DNA of 44,255 nucleotides from Massilia horti (GTDB lineage Bacteria > Pseudomonadota > Gammaproteobacteria > Burkholderiales > Burkholderiaceae_D): NCBI RefSeq assembly GCF_004614195.1, contig NZ_SPUM01000133.1, positions 1 to 44,255 of the forward strand. The letters run 5' to 3'. The notes beneath the pieces are model-generated. The model saw only the letters and a list, made by a program, of their open reading frames with translations, made no database searches and was not told the origin of the DNA. The translations under genes and the position numbers were made by a program. Below, one piece after another: positions 15,097 to 23,373 of the stretch (its first letter is position 1; each line of letters starts with the position of its first letter).

Positions 15097-16373
15097 ACGC
15101 GATGATTATTTTTATTCTGCTGATCGTGCTGATGCTCACCGGCATGCCGATCTCGATTGCGCTCGGCCTGACCGTGCTGACCTTCCTGTTCACGATGACC
15201 CACGTGCCGATCGAGTCGGTCGCGATGAAGCTGTTCACTGGCATCGAGAAATTCGAGATCATGGCCATTCCGTTCTTCATCCTGGCCGGCAATTTCCTGA
15301 CGCATGGCGGGGTAGCGCGGCGCATGATCAACTTTGCCAGCTCGATGGTCGGCCACTGGCACGGTGGCCTGGCGCTGGCCGGCGTGTTCGCCTGCGCGCT
15401 GTTCGCGGCCGTGTCCGGTTCCAGCCCGGCCACGGTGGTGGCGATCGGTTCGATCATCCTGCCGGCCATGGTCAAGCAGGGTTATCCGAACCGCTTCGGC
15501 GCTGGCGTGATCACGACCTCGGGCGCGCTGGGCATCCTGATCCCGCCGTCGATCGTGATGGTGATGTATTCGGTGACCACCAACAGCTCGGTCGGCAAGC
15601 TGTTCATGGCCGGCGTGGTGCCCGGCATCCTGCTGGCCTTGCTGCTCGGGCTGACCACCTGGTTCTTGGCGCGCAAGGAAGACTACCCGCGCATGAAGCG
15701 CGCCACCTGGGGCGAGCGCTTCACCGCGTTTCGCAGGAGCGCCTGGGGCCTGGCACTGATCGTGATCGTGATGGGCGGCATCTACAGCGGCCTGTTCACC
15801 CCGACCGAGGCAGCTGCCATGGCGGCGGTGTATGCGTTCGTCATCGCCGTGTTCGTGTACAAGGACCTCAAGCTGAAGCAGGTGGGCAAGGTGTTGCTCG
15901 ATTCGGCGGCGATGTCGGCGATGCTGCTTTACATCATCACCAACGCCGTGCTGTTCTCGTTCTTGATGACCAGCGAGAATATCCCGCAGGCCATGGCCAA
16001 CTGGCTCACCGGCATGGGCTTGGGGCAGGTCGCGTTCCTGCTGGTGGTGAACATCCTGCTGCTGTTGGCAGGCAACGTGATGGAACCGTCCTCGATCGTG
16101 CTGATCATGGCGCCGATTCTGTTCCCGGTCGCCACCCAGCTCGGCATCGATCCGATCCACTTCGGCATCCTGATCGTGGTCAACATGGAAGTCGGCATGT
16201 GCCATCCACCGGTGGGCCTGAACTTGTATGTTGCATCGGGCATCACCAGGATGGGCATCTCCGAGTTGACGGTCGCGGTGCTGCCGTGGTTGCTGACGAT
16301 GCTCGGTTTCCTCGCTTTAATAACGTATGTACCTCAGATCTCGCTCTGGCTGCCGAAGTTGGTTTACGGTTGA
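15093..16373 (+). CDS. dctM: TRAP transporter large permease DctM
   Basis: Large membrane subunit that carries the ion-coupled transport path. The 426-residue product is almost entirely hydrophobic with about 12 helices. Family signatures: MLTGMPISIALGL, FEIMAIPFFILAGNFLTHGG, FAAVSGSSPATVVAIGSI, GALGILIPPSIVMVMY, GLFTPTEAAAMAAVYAF and the C-terminal MCHPPVGLNLYVASGI. Last gene of dctPQM. A promoter-like -35 box for the next transcription unit overlaps its stop codon. Confidence 0.96.
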   Translation: MNAMIIFILLIVLMLTGMPISIALGLTVLTFLFTMTHVPIESVAMKLFTGIEKFEIMAIPFFILAGNFLTHGGVARRMINFASSMVGHWHGGLALAGVFACALFAAVSGSSPATVVAIGSIILPAMVKQGYPNRFGAGVITTSGALGILIPPSIVMVMYSVTTNSSVGKLFMAGVVPGILLALLLGLTTWFLARKEDYPRMKRATWGERFTAFRRSAWGLALIVIVMGGIYSGLFTPTEAAAMAAVYAFVIAVFVYKDLKLKQVGKVLLDSAAMSAMLLYIITNAVLFSFLMTSENIPQAMANWLTGMGLGQVAFLLVVNILLLLAGNVMEPSSIVLIMAPILFPVATQLGIDPIHFGILIVVNMEVGMCHPPVGLNLYVASGITRMGISELTVAVLPWLLTMLGFLALITYVPQISLWLPKLVYG

Positions 16374-16397
16374 AATAATTCGCTAACCGTATATAAA
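16370..16397 (+). promoter_or_regulatory. Promoter of the candidate RNA downstream of dctM
   Basis: TTGAAA (16370-16375) and TATAAA (16392-16397) are separated by 16 bp, each matching consensus at five of six positions. The -35 box overlaps the dctM stop. Start point expected near 16404. A second possible -10, TATGAT, lies at 16426-16431 without a good -35. Confidence 0.5.
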
Positions 16398-16403
16398 AAG
16401 CTA

Positions 16404-16623
16404 CGCCTTTGGGCCCCACATGCGTTATGATGGGGCACTTTTCGGCACCCCAGGTGCCCGCCAACACAGAATGTACGTTTTGGGGGAGTGAGAAAAAAAG
16501 CAACGGTAATCCAATACCGGAGACTAAATGAGGAGACGCCGCGTTTAATAGATGCCGAAGGTACGCCGATCGGCCGGAAACGTGGAACCGCATTAGGGCG
16601 CACCCAGAGGGTGCGCTTTTTTT
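16404..16623 (+). ncRNA. Candidate small RNA or untranslated leader between dctM and ogt
   Basis: The 320 bases between dctM and ogt hold no convincing gene, but carry a promoter-like sequence at one end and a textbook intrinsic terminator at the other, defining a transcript of about 220 nt. Inside are small hairpins: GGCACC-CCA-GGTGCC (16445-16459) and CGGTA-ATCCAA-TACCG (about 16504-16519). A GTG-initiated frame from 16488 runs through the terminator and uses codons rare for this genome (AGA, TTA, ATA, CTA), so coding is unlikely. I do not recognise it as 6S, tmRNA, SRP RNA or any known riboswitch. Confidence 0.45.
16598..16623 (+). terminator. Intrinsic terminator
   Basis: Perfect 8-bp stem GCGCACCC / GGGTGCGC with loop AGA, followed immediately by seven T residues. 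It would end either dctPQM transcripts or the separate RNA upstream, and insulates ogt. Confidence 0.92.
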
Positions 16624-16693
16624 ATATGTGTCCCTGGCGTGTGTGCCGCCGCCAACCTTGGCAGGGCCAGGCGCCAGGCGTTACACTGCACTG

Positions 16694-17218
16694 ATGAACA
16701 CACAACAGGGCAGCGCGCTGTTCAGCGCAATTGTCGAGGCGCCGTTCGGCGCGATCGGCATCCGCACCGAGGGCGACCTGGTGCGCGAACTGGTCTACCT
16801 GCCGTCCCATTACGAGCCCAAGGCGCCGCAAGACGCGCCGGCCGAACAGGCGGCGGCCCAGGTCGAGCAGTACTTGCTCGACCCCGACTACACATTCAAC
16901 CTGCCGCTGTGGCAAGCAGGCAGTGACTACCAGCGCCGCGTGTGGGACGCGATCTGCGCGATACCGCGCGGCAGCGTGCGCACCTACGGCCAGCTCGCCA
17001 AGCTGATCGGCTCGGCACCGCGTGCGGTCGGCCAGGCCTGCGGCGCCAACTGGTTCCCGCTGGTCATTCCCTGCCATCGCGTGACCGCCGCCGGCGGACT
17101 CGGCGGCTTTTCCAACCATGACGACGAAAACGGCTTTCATCTTTCCGTCAAGCGCTGGCTGCTGCTGCACGAAGGCGCGACGGCTTCGCCATGGCTGCAG
17201 CAGACAATCTCGTTCTGA
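16694..17218 (+). CDS. ogt: Methylated-DNA-protein cysteine methyltransferase
   Basis: Suicide repair enzyme that removes alkyl groups from O6 of guanine in DNA. The 174-residue product has the active-site PCHRV with acceptor Cys at residue 127, the recognition helix RTYGQLAKLIGSAPRAVGQACGAN split over 96-119, and no Ada-type N-terminal regulatory domain, so it is Ogt-like. Start MNTQQGS at 16694; no strong ribosome-binding site is visible. Its end overlaps xerD by 28 nt, suggesting cotranscription. Confidence 0.94.
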   Translation: MNTQQGSALFSAIVEAPFGAIGIRTEGDLVRELVYLPSHYEPKAPQDAPAEQAAAQVEQYLLDPDYTFNLPLWQAGSDYQRRVWDAICAIPRGSVRTYGQLAKLIGSAPRAVGQACGANWFPLVIPCHRVTAAGGLGGFSNHDDENGFHLSVKRWLLLHEGATASPWLQQTISF

Positions 17219-18096
17219 TCGACGAGTTCTGCGACACCCTGTGGCTGGAGCAGGGACTGGCGAAGAACTCGCTCGACGCCTACCGGCGCGACCTGCGCAT
17301 GTTCTCGCGCTGGCTCGATGTCACGCGCCCGGGGCACGCTGGCCTGCTGGCGGTACGGCCCGAGGACCTCGCCGCCTATTTCGCGGACCGCCATCCCGAA
17401 TCGAAGGCCAGTTCCGCCAACCGGCGGCTGTCGGTGTTCAAGCGCTTCTACCAGCTCGCGCTGCGCCAGCACAGGATCAGCCTTGACCCCTGCCTGCAAA
17501 TGGCCAGCGCCAAACAGCCGGCGCGCTTTGTCAATACGCTCACCGAAAGCCAGGTCGAGGCCCTCTTGAGCGCGCCGGACGTGCGCACCCCGCTTGGCCT
17601 GCGCGAGCGCACCATGCTCGAGCTGATGTACGCGAGCGGCCTGCGCGTGTCGGAGCTGGTGGCGCTCAAACTCGTGGAGCTGAGCCTGAACGATGGCGTG
17701 CTGCGCATTACCGGCAAGGGCAGCAAGACCCGGCTGGTGCCGTTCGGCGAGCCGGCGCGCGTCTGGCTGGAGCGGTACATGAAGGAAGGCCGCGGCGTGA
17801 TCCTGGGTGGCCAGGTTGACGATGCGCTGTTCGTGACCGGGCGTGGCGGGCCGATGACGCGCCAGATGTTCTGGAACATTATCAAAAAGCACGCCGCCAA
17901 GGCCGAGATCAAGGCCCCGCTGTCGCCGCACACGCTGCGCCATGCGTTTGCCACCCATCTGCTCAATCACGGCGCCGACTTGCGCGTGGTGCAGTTATTG
18001 CTCGGACATTCCGATATTTCTACCACGCAGATCTACACGCATGTTGCGCGTGAGCGTTTACGCAACCTGCATGCGCAGCACCACCCCCGGGGTTAA
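17191..18096 (+). CDS. xerD: Site-specific tyrosine recombinase XerD
   Basis: With XerC, resolves chromosome dimers at dif under FtsK control. The 301-residue product has the SAM-like N-terminal domain (residues 5-95) and the catalytic domain with the full set R152, K176, H247, R250, H273 and nucleophile Y282 (HTLRHAFATHLL, LLGHSDISTTQIYTHV). The length is that of chromosomal XerD, and nothing mobile surrounds it. The gene begins inside the end of ogt in another frame. XerD is preferred over XerC from the wording of the catalytic region; that distinction is moderately sure. Confidence 0.93.
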   Translation: MAAADNLVLIDEFCDTLWLEQGLAKNSLDAYRRDLRMFSRWLDVTRPGHAGLLAVRPEDLAAYFADRHPESKASSANRRLSVFKRFYQLALRQHRISLDPCLQMASAKQPARFVNTLTESQVEALLSAPDVRTPLGLRERTMLELMYASGLRVSELVALKLVELSLNDGVLRITGKGSKTRLVPFGEPARVWLERYMKEGRGVILGGQVDDALFVTGRGGPMTRQMFWNIIKKHAAKAEIKAPLSPHTLRHAFATHLLNHGADLRVVQLLLGHSDISTTQIYTHVARERLRNLHAQHHPRG

Positions 18097-18171
18097 TTCA
18101 AATGTGTTCAGCCCAACTGGGGGATAATGGGAGGTGGAGTCCGTTTCCTTATTGACAATCTTGAGGTGATC

Positions 18172-18342
18172 ATGGCCAGGACCAACTTCCAGTACGAGAA
18201 GCGGCAGCGGGAATTGGAGAAGAAAAAGAAGGCGGAGGAAAAGGCGCGGCGCAAGATGGAGGCGAAAAACCACCGGCGCGAGGAGCAACCCGGGCAGGGC
18301 GATGCGGCGGCCGAGCCGCAGGCGGCACCCGATAGCGCGTAG
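18172..18342 (+). CDS. Small basic coiled-coil protein, unknown function
   Basis: A 56-residue protein MARTNFQYEKRQRELEKKKK and onward: extremely rich in Lys, Arg and Glu in a continuous helix, with an Ala/Pro tail. Similar short MARTNFQYEKRQ-type proteins occur widely in Burkholderiales as conserved hypotheticals (recollection). GAGGTGATC precedes ATG 18172; the in-frame ATG at 18127 is less likely. Possibly nucleic-acid associated because of charge, but no function should be assigned. Confidence 0.7.
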   Translation: MARTNFQYEKRQRELEKKKKAEEKARRKMEAKNHRREEQPGQGDAAAEPQAAPDSA

Positions 18343-18648
18343 ACAGTTTGGTGTGGACGGCAGGATCTTGCCTGCCTGGCGGATCGGTCACCAGTGGCAT
18401 GAATATTGGCCCCTGTGCTCCGTCTTGACCGGCAAGATGGAGCTCCAGGGGGCATGTTGCAACTATACGAATAGGCAACTTTGCCTGCCACCGACATGCG
18501 ACGAGTGGTAGTTTCGGCGGCATAAAGCGTCAAAAGGCCGGACAAAATGCAAACCGTGTACAAGTCGAGGTGCGCCCTCTCTTTGAGCCGGCCTCCCGGC
18601 CTGCATAACCTCTCAAAAAAGAGGTGCGCAATTAGTTAGCCCAACTAT

Positions 18649-18687
18649 CGTCGTTCCCGCGCAGGCGGCGCCTTCGCGGGGACGACG
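18649..18687. repeat. Inverted repeat of the common CGTCGTTCCCGCG type
   Basis: CGTCGTTCCCGCG (18649-18661) and CGCGGGGACGACG (18675-18687) pair over 13 bp with one mismatch around a 13-bp spacer. This resembles the widespread proteobacterial REP-type sequence and is different from the GTGCGCAC family found elsewhere in the window. Single copy here. Confidence 0.6.
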
Positions 18688-18734
18688 TGTCGCGGAATGT
18701 CCTCATTAAGTGTGGAACCGTGCTTACCGAAGGC

Positions 18735-18825
18735 GTAGGGTGCGCACCAGTGCGCACGCGGTACAGTTGAACGCCATTGGCTCCGGTACACACACGTACC
18801 GCGTGCGCACAGGTGCGCACCCTAC
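18735..18825. repeat. REP-like inverted pair, locus 3
   Basis: Left arm 18735-18763 and right arm 18796-18825 with a 32-bp spacer containing CGCCATTGGCTCCGG. Left arm has an A at the centre (CACCAGTG), as in locus 1. Located between two convergent gene ends. Confidence 0.9.
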
Positions 18826-18878
18826 GGCGCGCGTGAGCCCACACTTACCGGTGACATAGCCAAAAGATTCGCCCGCCC

Positions 18879-19850
18879 TCACACCCCGGCCTCCATGAGC
18901 CCGTGGCCCTCGTCGAACAGGCGGATGCGCGCCAGCACCTGCCCGTGGTCCGAGGCTTCCGGCAATTCCAGATCGAGGTGGTCGTTCAGGTAGATCACGT
19001 CCACCACTTCCCCGATCGCGTTCGGCAGCGCCGGGTTGAATTCCTCGGACACCAGGATGTGGTCGATGGTCGTGTAGTTCCCGTCGTGCACGCTTGAAAA
19101 GCCGATCTGTTGCTGGTGGTCCGAACGATGCTGCAGCGCCCTGGCGTCGAACAGACGGTCGGCCAGCGGCGTGCCCACGCCGAGCACGATGCCGGTAGTG
19201 ACAGAGTCGGCCACGTCGTTGAAGTCGCCGAGCACCACGCGCGGCCGCTTGCGGATGCGCCCCATGTCGGTCATCAGCACCCGCAGCGCGGCCGCCTCGG
19301 TGCCGCGCCGTACCAGCGAACGCAGGCAGGCCAGCGCGTAAAGCTGCGGATCCTCGCCGCTGTCGCCGTTGCGGTAGTCCGGACGGCGCGATTTCAGGTG
19401 CACCACCACCACATCGATCGTCACGTCCGGCGAGATCGCCACTGCCGCATGCAACGGCGCGCGCGTGAAGCGGTCCGGGTCGCGCGAGCCGGGCGGCATC
19501 GCCACGCCCGGCGGAAAGGCCGGCATCGATTCGCCCTCGACCACCGGCAGGCGCGACACCAGCGCCACGCTGGGTGTCAGGCGCTCGGCCGCCGGGTCGG
19601 GGTCGAAGCCGAGGTGGATCGCGTTGCGGTAACGGTGGGTGCGCGCCAGCGCCTCCTTCAACACGGCCTGCGAGAAGATTTCCTGAAAGCCGATCACGTC
19701 GGCGTCGAGCAGGTCGATCTGGCGTGCGGTCCAGGCGAGCTTGGCTTCGTACTGCTCGGGAGTGAACGGGACGAGGTTGTCGTACAGCTTGACCCCGGGC
19801 GGGGCCAGGTTGAAAACGTTGAAGGTGGCAAATCGAATTTCCTGCTGCAT
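18879..19850 (-). CDS. Endonuclease/exonuclease/phosphatase-family protein
   Basis: Metal-dependent phosphohydrolase of the EEP superfamily (DNase I / exonuclease III fold); substrate unknown. The 323-residue product has the order of EEP motifs: FATFNVFNL at residues 7-15, DVIGFQEIF, VVVHLKSRRPDYR, RVVLGDFNDV, TIDHILVSEEF and a C-terminal ASDHGQVLARI. No signal peptide, so cytoplasmic. The start is supported by GGAGGGGG upstream of ATG 19850. It is divergent from ybaK with only 39 nt between the starts. Confidence 0.88.
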   Translation of the reverse strand: MQQEIRFATFNVFNLAPPGVKLYDNLVPFTPEQYEAKLAWTARQIDLLDADVIGFQEIFSQAVLKEALARTHRYRNAIHLGFDPDPAAERLTPSVALVSRLPVVEGESMPAFPPGVAMPPGSRDPDRFTRAPLHAAVAISPDVTIDVVVVHLKSRRPDYRNGDSGEDPQLYALACLRSLVRRGTEAAALRVLMTDMGRIRKRPRVVLGDFNDVADSVTTGIVLGVGTPLADRLFDARALQHRSDHQQQIGFSSVHDGNYTTIDHILVSEEFNPALPNAIGEVVDVIYLNDHLDLELPEASDHGQVLARIRLFDEGHGLMEAGV

Positions 19851-19889
19851 AATAGAACCCCCTCCATTCAGCTTTAGCGTATCACGGCA

Positions 19890-20378
19890 ATGGCCAAAAA
19901 AGAGCACATTTCCGAAACACCGGCCACCCAGTTCCTGCGCAAGCATGCCGTTGCCTTCTCCGAGCATCCGTACGAGTACGAAGAGCATGGCGGCACCTTT
20001 GTTTCTTCGCGCGAACTGGGCGTGCTTGAGCACGAAGTGGTCAAGACCCTGGTGATGCAGGACGAGGCGGCCAAGCCGCTGATCGTGCTGATGCATGGCG
20101 ACTGCACGGTGTCGACCAAGAACCTGGCGCGCCAGACCGGCCGCAAGTCGGTCGAGCCATGCAAGCCGGAGGTGGCCAACCGCCATAGCGGCTTCCTGGT
20201 CGGCGGCACTAGTCCGTTCGGTACCCGCAAGCCGATGCCGGTGTACGTGGAAAAGACGATCTTCGACCTGCCGAAGATTTACATCAACGGCGGGCGGCGC
20301 GGCTTCCTGATCGGGATCGATCCCAAGGAACTGCTGCGCGTGCTGCCGGCCACCCCGGTCGAGGTAGCGCTCAGGTAG
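19890..20378 (+). CDS. ybaK: Cys-tRNA(Pro)/Cys-tRNA(Cys) deacylase YbaK
   Basis: Trans-editing enzyme that hydrolyses cysteine mischarged on tRNA-Pro. The 162-residue product matches the YbaK/EbsC family throughout: TPATQFLRKHAVAFSEHPYEY, EHEVVKTLVM, KNLARQTGRKSVEPCKPE, GTSPFGTRKPMPVYVEK, YINGGRRGFLIGIDPKELL. Length is standard. No convincing Shine-Dalgarno is seen in the short divergent gap. Its end is followed by a REP-like repeat. Confidence 0.94.
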   Translation: MAKKEHISETPATQFLRKHAVAFSEHPYEYEEHGGTFVSSRELGVLEHEVVKTLVMQDEAAKPLIVLMHGDCTVSTKNLARQTGRKSVEPCKPEVANRHSGFLVGGTSPFGTRKPMPVYVEKTIFDLPKIYINGGRRGFLIGIDPKELLRVLPATPVEVALR

Positions 20379-20410
20379 TAAATCGAGTCAGCTACGGGCT
20401 TCTGAGAGGC

Positions 20411-20514
20411 GTAGGGTGCGCACCTGTGCGCACGCGGTTCGCGAACGTAGCGCACGGAAGCGGTAGCCGCAAGTCAGCATGCGGTGACCGCGTGCGCACA
20501 GGTGCGCACCCTAC
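20411..20514. repeat. REP-like inverted pair, locus 4
   Basis: Arms 20411-20439 and 20487-20514. The spacer (GCGAACGTAGCGCACGGAAG, then GGTAGCCGCAAGTCAGCATG) is, when reverse-complemented, closely similar to the spacer of locus 2 and the visible part of locus 8. Between convergent ybaK and MFS gene ends. Confidence 0.9.
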
Positions 20515-20525
20515 AATGTCTGCGG

Positions 20526-21905
20526 CTACGGGTTCGTAGGGTGGTGCGTGGCGCGCACCGCGCGCCGCAGCCCCACCAGCACCCCCAGGCCGCACACGAT
20601 CGCGGCGATAACGATCGCCTCATGCGCGCCGCGCACGCCGTACAGGTCGAGCATGATGGTGGCCAGCGCCGCGCCCAGCGTCATGCCCAGCATGCGCGCC
20701 ATCGTCATCACGCCGCCGGCCGCGCCGCTGCGTTCCGGCGGGGCGCAGGTGATCATGAGCCGGTTGTTCGGCGTCTGGAACAGGCCGAAGCCGATGCCGC
20801 ACAGGGCCACGCGCCAGACGATTTGCCAATCCGACGGCTTGGGCGGCATGAGCACCAGCATCGCGAGGCCAAGCGTCAGCAGGGCCAGGCCAGCGGCGCC
20901 GATCAGGTCGGCGCGGTGGCGGTCCGACAGCCGTCCCGACACCGGCCCGATGACCAGGATGACCAGCGGCCACGGCGTTAACAACAGGCCGGTGGCCGAG
21001 GCGCCGCGACCCAGTTCGGACACCAGCATGAACGGCAGCACCACGAAGGCGATCATCTGCGCCGCGTAGGCCGACACCGAGGTGCCGGCGGACAGCCGCA
21101 TCATCGGAATGCGCAGCAGGTCGAACGGCACCAGCGGCATCGGCCGGCCGCGCTGCTGCGCGATCAATGCCGCGCCGGCGACCAGCGACAGGACGATCTC
21201 GGCGATCGCGAGCGGCCTGCCGGCCCGGTTGCCGAGTCCCCCCACCCCGATGATCAGGAGCGCGATCGCGGCCGCGTTGAGCAGCGAGCCGGGCAGGTCG
21301 AAGGGGCGGTGCGCCCCGCCGCTTCCCGGCAGCAGGCGCGCGGTCATGACGATCGCGACAATCCCGATCGGGAGGTTCACGCCGAACAGCCAGCGCCACC
21401 CGGCCACCGACAGGATGGCGGCCGCCACCGTGGGGCCGAGCGCGGCCGAGGACGCGACGGTCAACGCCAGGTAGCCGACGCCGCGCCCGACTTCCCGCGG
21501 CGGATACACGGCGCGCAGCAGCGCCGGGATGATGGTCGAGGTGCAGGCGGCGCCCAGTCCCTGCAGCGCGCGCGAGGCCAGGAGCAGCGGGAGGCTCGGC
21601 GCCAATGTGCACAGCAGGGAAGAGAAGGTGAAGATCACCAGCCCGGCCAGGAACACGTGCTTGTAGCCGAACCGTTCGCCGAGCGCGGCGAGCGGCAGCA
21701 CGGCGGTCGCCAGCGCGATCTGGTAGGCGTTGACGATCCACACGGCCCGGGCAGGCTGGGTGTGCAGGTCGACGGCAATCGCGGGCAGGGCGATGTTGGC
21801 GATCGAGGCGTCGAGCACGCCCATGAAGGTCGCCAGCAGGATGGCCAGGACGGCCCAGCGCAGGTTGCCCGTGGGCGGGCCGGTCGCAGTTGCCTGTTTA
21901 TTCAT
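20526..21905 (-). CDS. MFS transporter of the DHA2 (EmrB/QacA-like) type
   Basis: Proton-driven drug or metabolite exporter in the inner membrane; substrate unknown. The 459-residue product has about 13-14 hydrophobic segments. DHA2-like signatures: FMGVLDASIANIALPAIAVD in the first helix, GERFGYKHVFL (motif A with Glu for Asp) and ALGPTVAAAILSVAGWRWLF (antiporter motif C region), then FGVNLPIG. MNKQATATG at 21905 is taken as start; an ATG at 21932 would add 9 residues. AAGTGAACTT and its surroundings overlap this start region. No regulator is adjacent. Confidence 0.88.
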   Translation of the reverse strand: MNKQATATGPPTGNLRWAVLAILLATFMGVLDASIANIALPAIAVDLHTQPARAVWIVNAYQIALATAVLPLAALGERFGYKHVFLAGLVIFTFSSLLCTLAPSLPLLLASRALQGLGAACTSTIIPALLRAVYPPREVGRGVGYLALTVASSAALGPTVAAAILSVAGWRWLFGVNLPIGIVAIVMTARLLPGSGGAHRPFDLPGSLLNAAAIALLIIGVGGLGNRAGRPLAIAEIVLSLVAGAALIAQQRGRPMPLVPFDLLRIPMMRLSAGTSVSAYAAQMIAFVVLPFMLVSELGRGASATGLLLTPWPLVILVIGPVSGRLSDRHRADLIGAAGLALLTLGLAMLVLMPPKPSDWQIVWRVALCGIGFGLFQTPNNRLMITCAPPERSGAAGGVMTMARMLGMTLGAALATIMLDLYGVRGAHEAIVIAAIVCGLGVLVGLRRAVRATHHPTNP

Positions 21906-22028
21906 TTCGTAAGTGAACTTATACTTACCCATCAACCGGATCGCGCCCCGTGGCCGGCAGGCTATCCCCGACGATAGCCATAGTGTATATTCACGAGCCA
22001 GTTTCAGCTGGCTAACACGAGAGACGAG

Positions 22029-22670
22029 ATGACCACACTGATTTTTACTGTTGCCGCCTACCTGATCGGTTCGATTTCGTTCGCGGTCGTGATGAGCCGC
22101 GTGTTCGGCCTGTCCGATCCGCGCACCTACGGCTCGAAGAATCCGGGCGCCACCAACGTTCTGCGCAGCGGCAACAAGAAGGCCGCGATCGCGACCCTGA
22201 TCGGCGACGGCGCCAAGGGCTGGCTGGCGGTGTGGCTGGCGCTGCACTTTGGCGATCAGTACGAAATCGGCGACCTGGGCGTGGGCCTGGTCGCGGTGGC
22301 GGTGTTCCTCGGCCACCTGTATCCGGTGTTCTTCCGCTTCGTCGGCGGCAAAGGCGTGGCGACCGCGCTGGGCGTGCTGCTGGGGCTGAACCCCTGGCTC
22401 GGCCTGGCAACGCTGGGCACGTGGTTGCTGGTGGCATACGTGTCCCGCTATTCCTCGCTGGCGGCGCTGGTCGCGTCGGTGCTCGCGCCGCTCTACTATG
22501 GCATGGCGTTCGGCGTCGATGAAAAGCTGTTCGCCGTGATCGTGATGAGCGCGCTGCTGATCTACCGCCACCGCAAGAACATCGCAAACCTGCTGGCCGG
22601 TACCGAGTCGCGCATCGGCAGCAAGGCCGGCGCGGGCAAGGCGGCGGCCGCGAGCGCGAAGAAACGGTAA
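22029..22670 (+). CDS. plsY: Glycerol-3-phosphate acyltransferase PlsY
   Basis: Inner-membrane enzyme that transfers an acyl group from acyl-phosphate to glycerol 3-phosphate, starting phospholipid synthesis. The 213-residue product has five TM segments and the three PlsY motifs: GSISFAVVMSR, GSKNPGATNVLR and HLYPVFFRFVGGKGVATALG. Lys/Ala-rich C-terminal tail. AGAGACGAG precedes the ATG. Its upstream region contains two perfect hairpins, GGCTATC/GATAGCC (21960-21979) and AGCCAG/CTGGCT (21996-22013), of unknown role. Confidence 0.95.
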   Translation: MTTLIFTVAAYLIGSISFAVVMSRVFGLSDPRTYGSKNPGATNVLRSGNKKAAIATLIGDGAKGWLAVWLALHFGDQYEIGDLGVGLVAVAVFLGHLYPVFFRFVGGKGVATALGVLLGLNPWLGLATLGTWLLVAYVSRYSSLAALVASVLAPLYYGMAFGVDEKLFAVIVMSALLIYRHRKNIANLLAGTESRIGSKAGAGKAAAASAKKR

Positions 22671-22725
22671 GCTTGCCAAAGCGGGGCGAGTCCGCCACGC
22701 ATGACAAATCAGACAGGCGGTGCAA

Positions 22726-23373
22726 ATGAGCAAGCAGATCAGGATTGATTTCGTGTCGGACGTGTCGTGCCCCTGGTGCGCGATCGGCCTCAAGTCGCTG
22801 GAAACGGCGCTCGGCCGCGTGGCCGACGTGGCGCAAGCCGACCTGCATTTCCAGCCGTTCGAGCTGAACCCGGGCATGGGCCCGGAGGGGCAGGACATCG
22901 TGGAGCACCTCGGCCAGAAATACGGCTCCACGGAAGAGCAGCAGGAGCACTCGCGCGAAATGATCCGCCAGCGCGGCGAAGCGGTCGGCTTCAACTTCAA
23001 CATGGACCAGCGCAGCCGCATCTACAACACCTTTGATGCGCATCGCCTGCTGCACTGGGCCGAAGAGCAAGGCCGCCAGCGCGACCTGAAGATGGCCTTG
23101 TTCGAAGCCTATTTCACCCGGGGCGAAGATCCGAGCTCGCACGAGGTGCTGCTGCGCGTGGCCGGCGAAGTCGGCCTGGACCGGACGGAAGCGGCGCGCA
23201 TCCTCGCCAGCGACGAATTCGCGGACGCGGTGCGCGAGCGTGAGCAGTTCTTCCAGCGCGCAGGCATCCATTCCGTACCGGCGGTCATCATCAACCAGCG
23301 CCACCTGATTTCCGGCGGCCAGCCGCCCGAAGTGTTCGAGCAGGCGCTGCGCCAGATCGTGGCGCAGGAATAA
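22726..23373 (+). CDS. FrnE-like DsbA-family oxidoreductase
   Basis: Cytoplasmic thioredoxin-fold protein. The 215-residue product has CPWC at residues 15-18 (DFVSDVSCPWCAIG), FQPFELNPGMG, a helical insertion, and the cis-Pro loop SVPAVIINQRHLISGGQP. This is the FrnE/2-hydroxychromene-2-carboxylate-isomerase-like branch of DsbA proteins; members act in disulfide metabolism or polyketide pathways. No signal peptide. ATG 22726 is chosen over a GTG two codons earlier. The stop is immediately adjacent to the stop of the convergent EEP gene. Confidence 0.9.
   Translation: MSKQIRIDFVSDVSCPWCAIGLKSLETALGRVADVAQADLHFQPFELNPGMGPEGQDIVEHLGQKYGSTEEQQEHSREMIRQRGEAVGFNFNMDQRSRIYNTFDAHRLLHWAEEQGRQRDLKMALFEAYFTRGEDPSSHEVLLRVAGEVGLDRTEAARILASDEFADAVREREQFFQRAGIHSVPAVIINQRHLISGGQPPEVFEQALRQIVAQE

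Larger units (their letters stand above)
18343..18878. other. 536-bp intergenic region with repeats, no convincing gene
   Basis: Lies between two convergent genes. It holds a weak hairpin GGCAGG/CCTGCC (18359-18376), a hairpin CCTCT-CAAAAA-AGAGG (18609-18624), an inverted repeat of another family (18649-18687) and a REP-like pair (18735-18825). A frame at 18302-18511 exists but has no ribosome-binding site or family resemblance. Confidence 0.6.

Noticed and set aside
16488..16694. 68-residue reading frame MRKKATVIQYRRLNEETPRL and onward
   Set aside because: GTG start with the purine run too close to serve as ribosome-binding site, rare codons, and it reads through a strong intrinsic terminator.
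17191..18096. xerD as integrase of a mobile element
   Set aside because: Length, motifs and operon with ogt are those of the chromosomal dimer-resolution recombinase; no attachment repeats or cargo genes surround it.
18302..18511. Possible 69-residue protein overlapping the end of the small basic gene
   Set aside because: No ribosome-binding site, no recognisable domain, and partly overlaps a better supported gene.
20529..20560. GTAGGGTGGTGCGTGGCGCGC near the MFS gene end as another repeat arm
   Set aside because: It is the coding end of the transporter gene and only resembles the GTAGGGTG start of the arm.
20526..23021. Continuous 831-residue minus-strand frame including the MFS transporter
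   Set aside because: The upstream half is antisense to plsY and the FrnE-like gene and has no domain; transporter similarity begins only near 21905.
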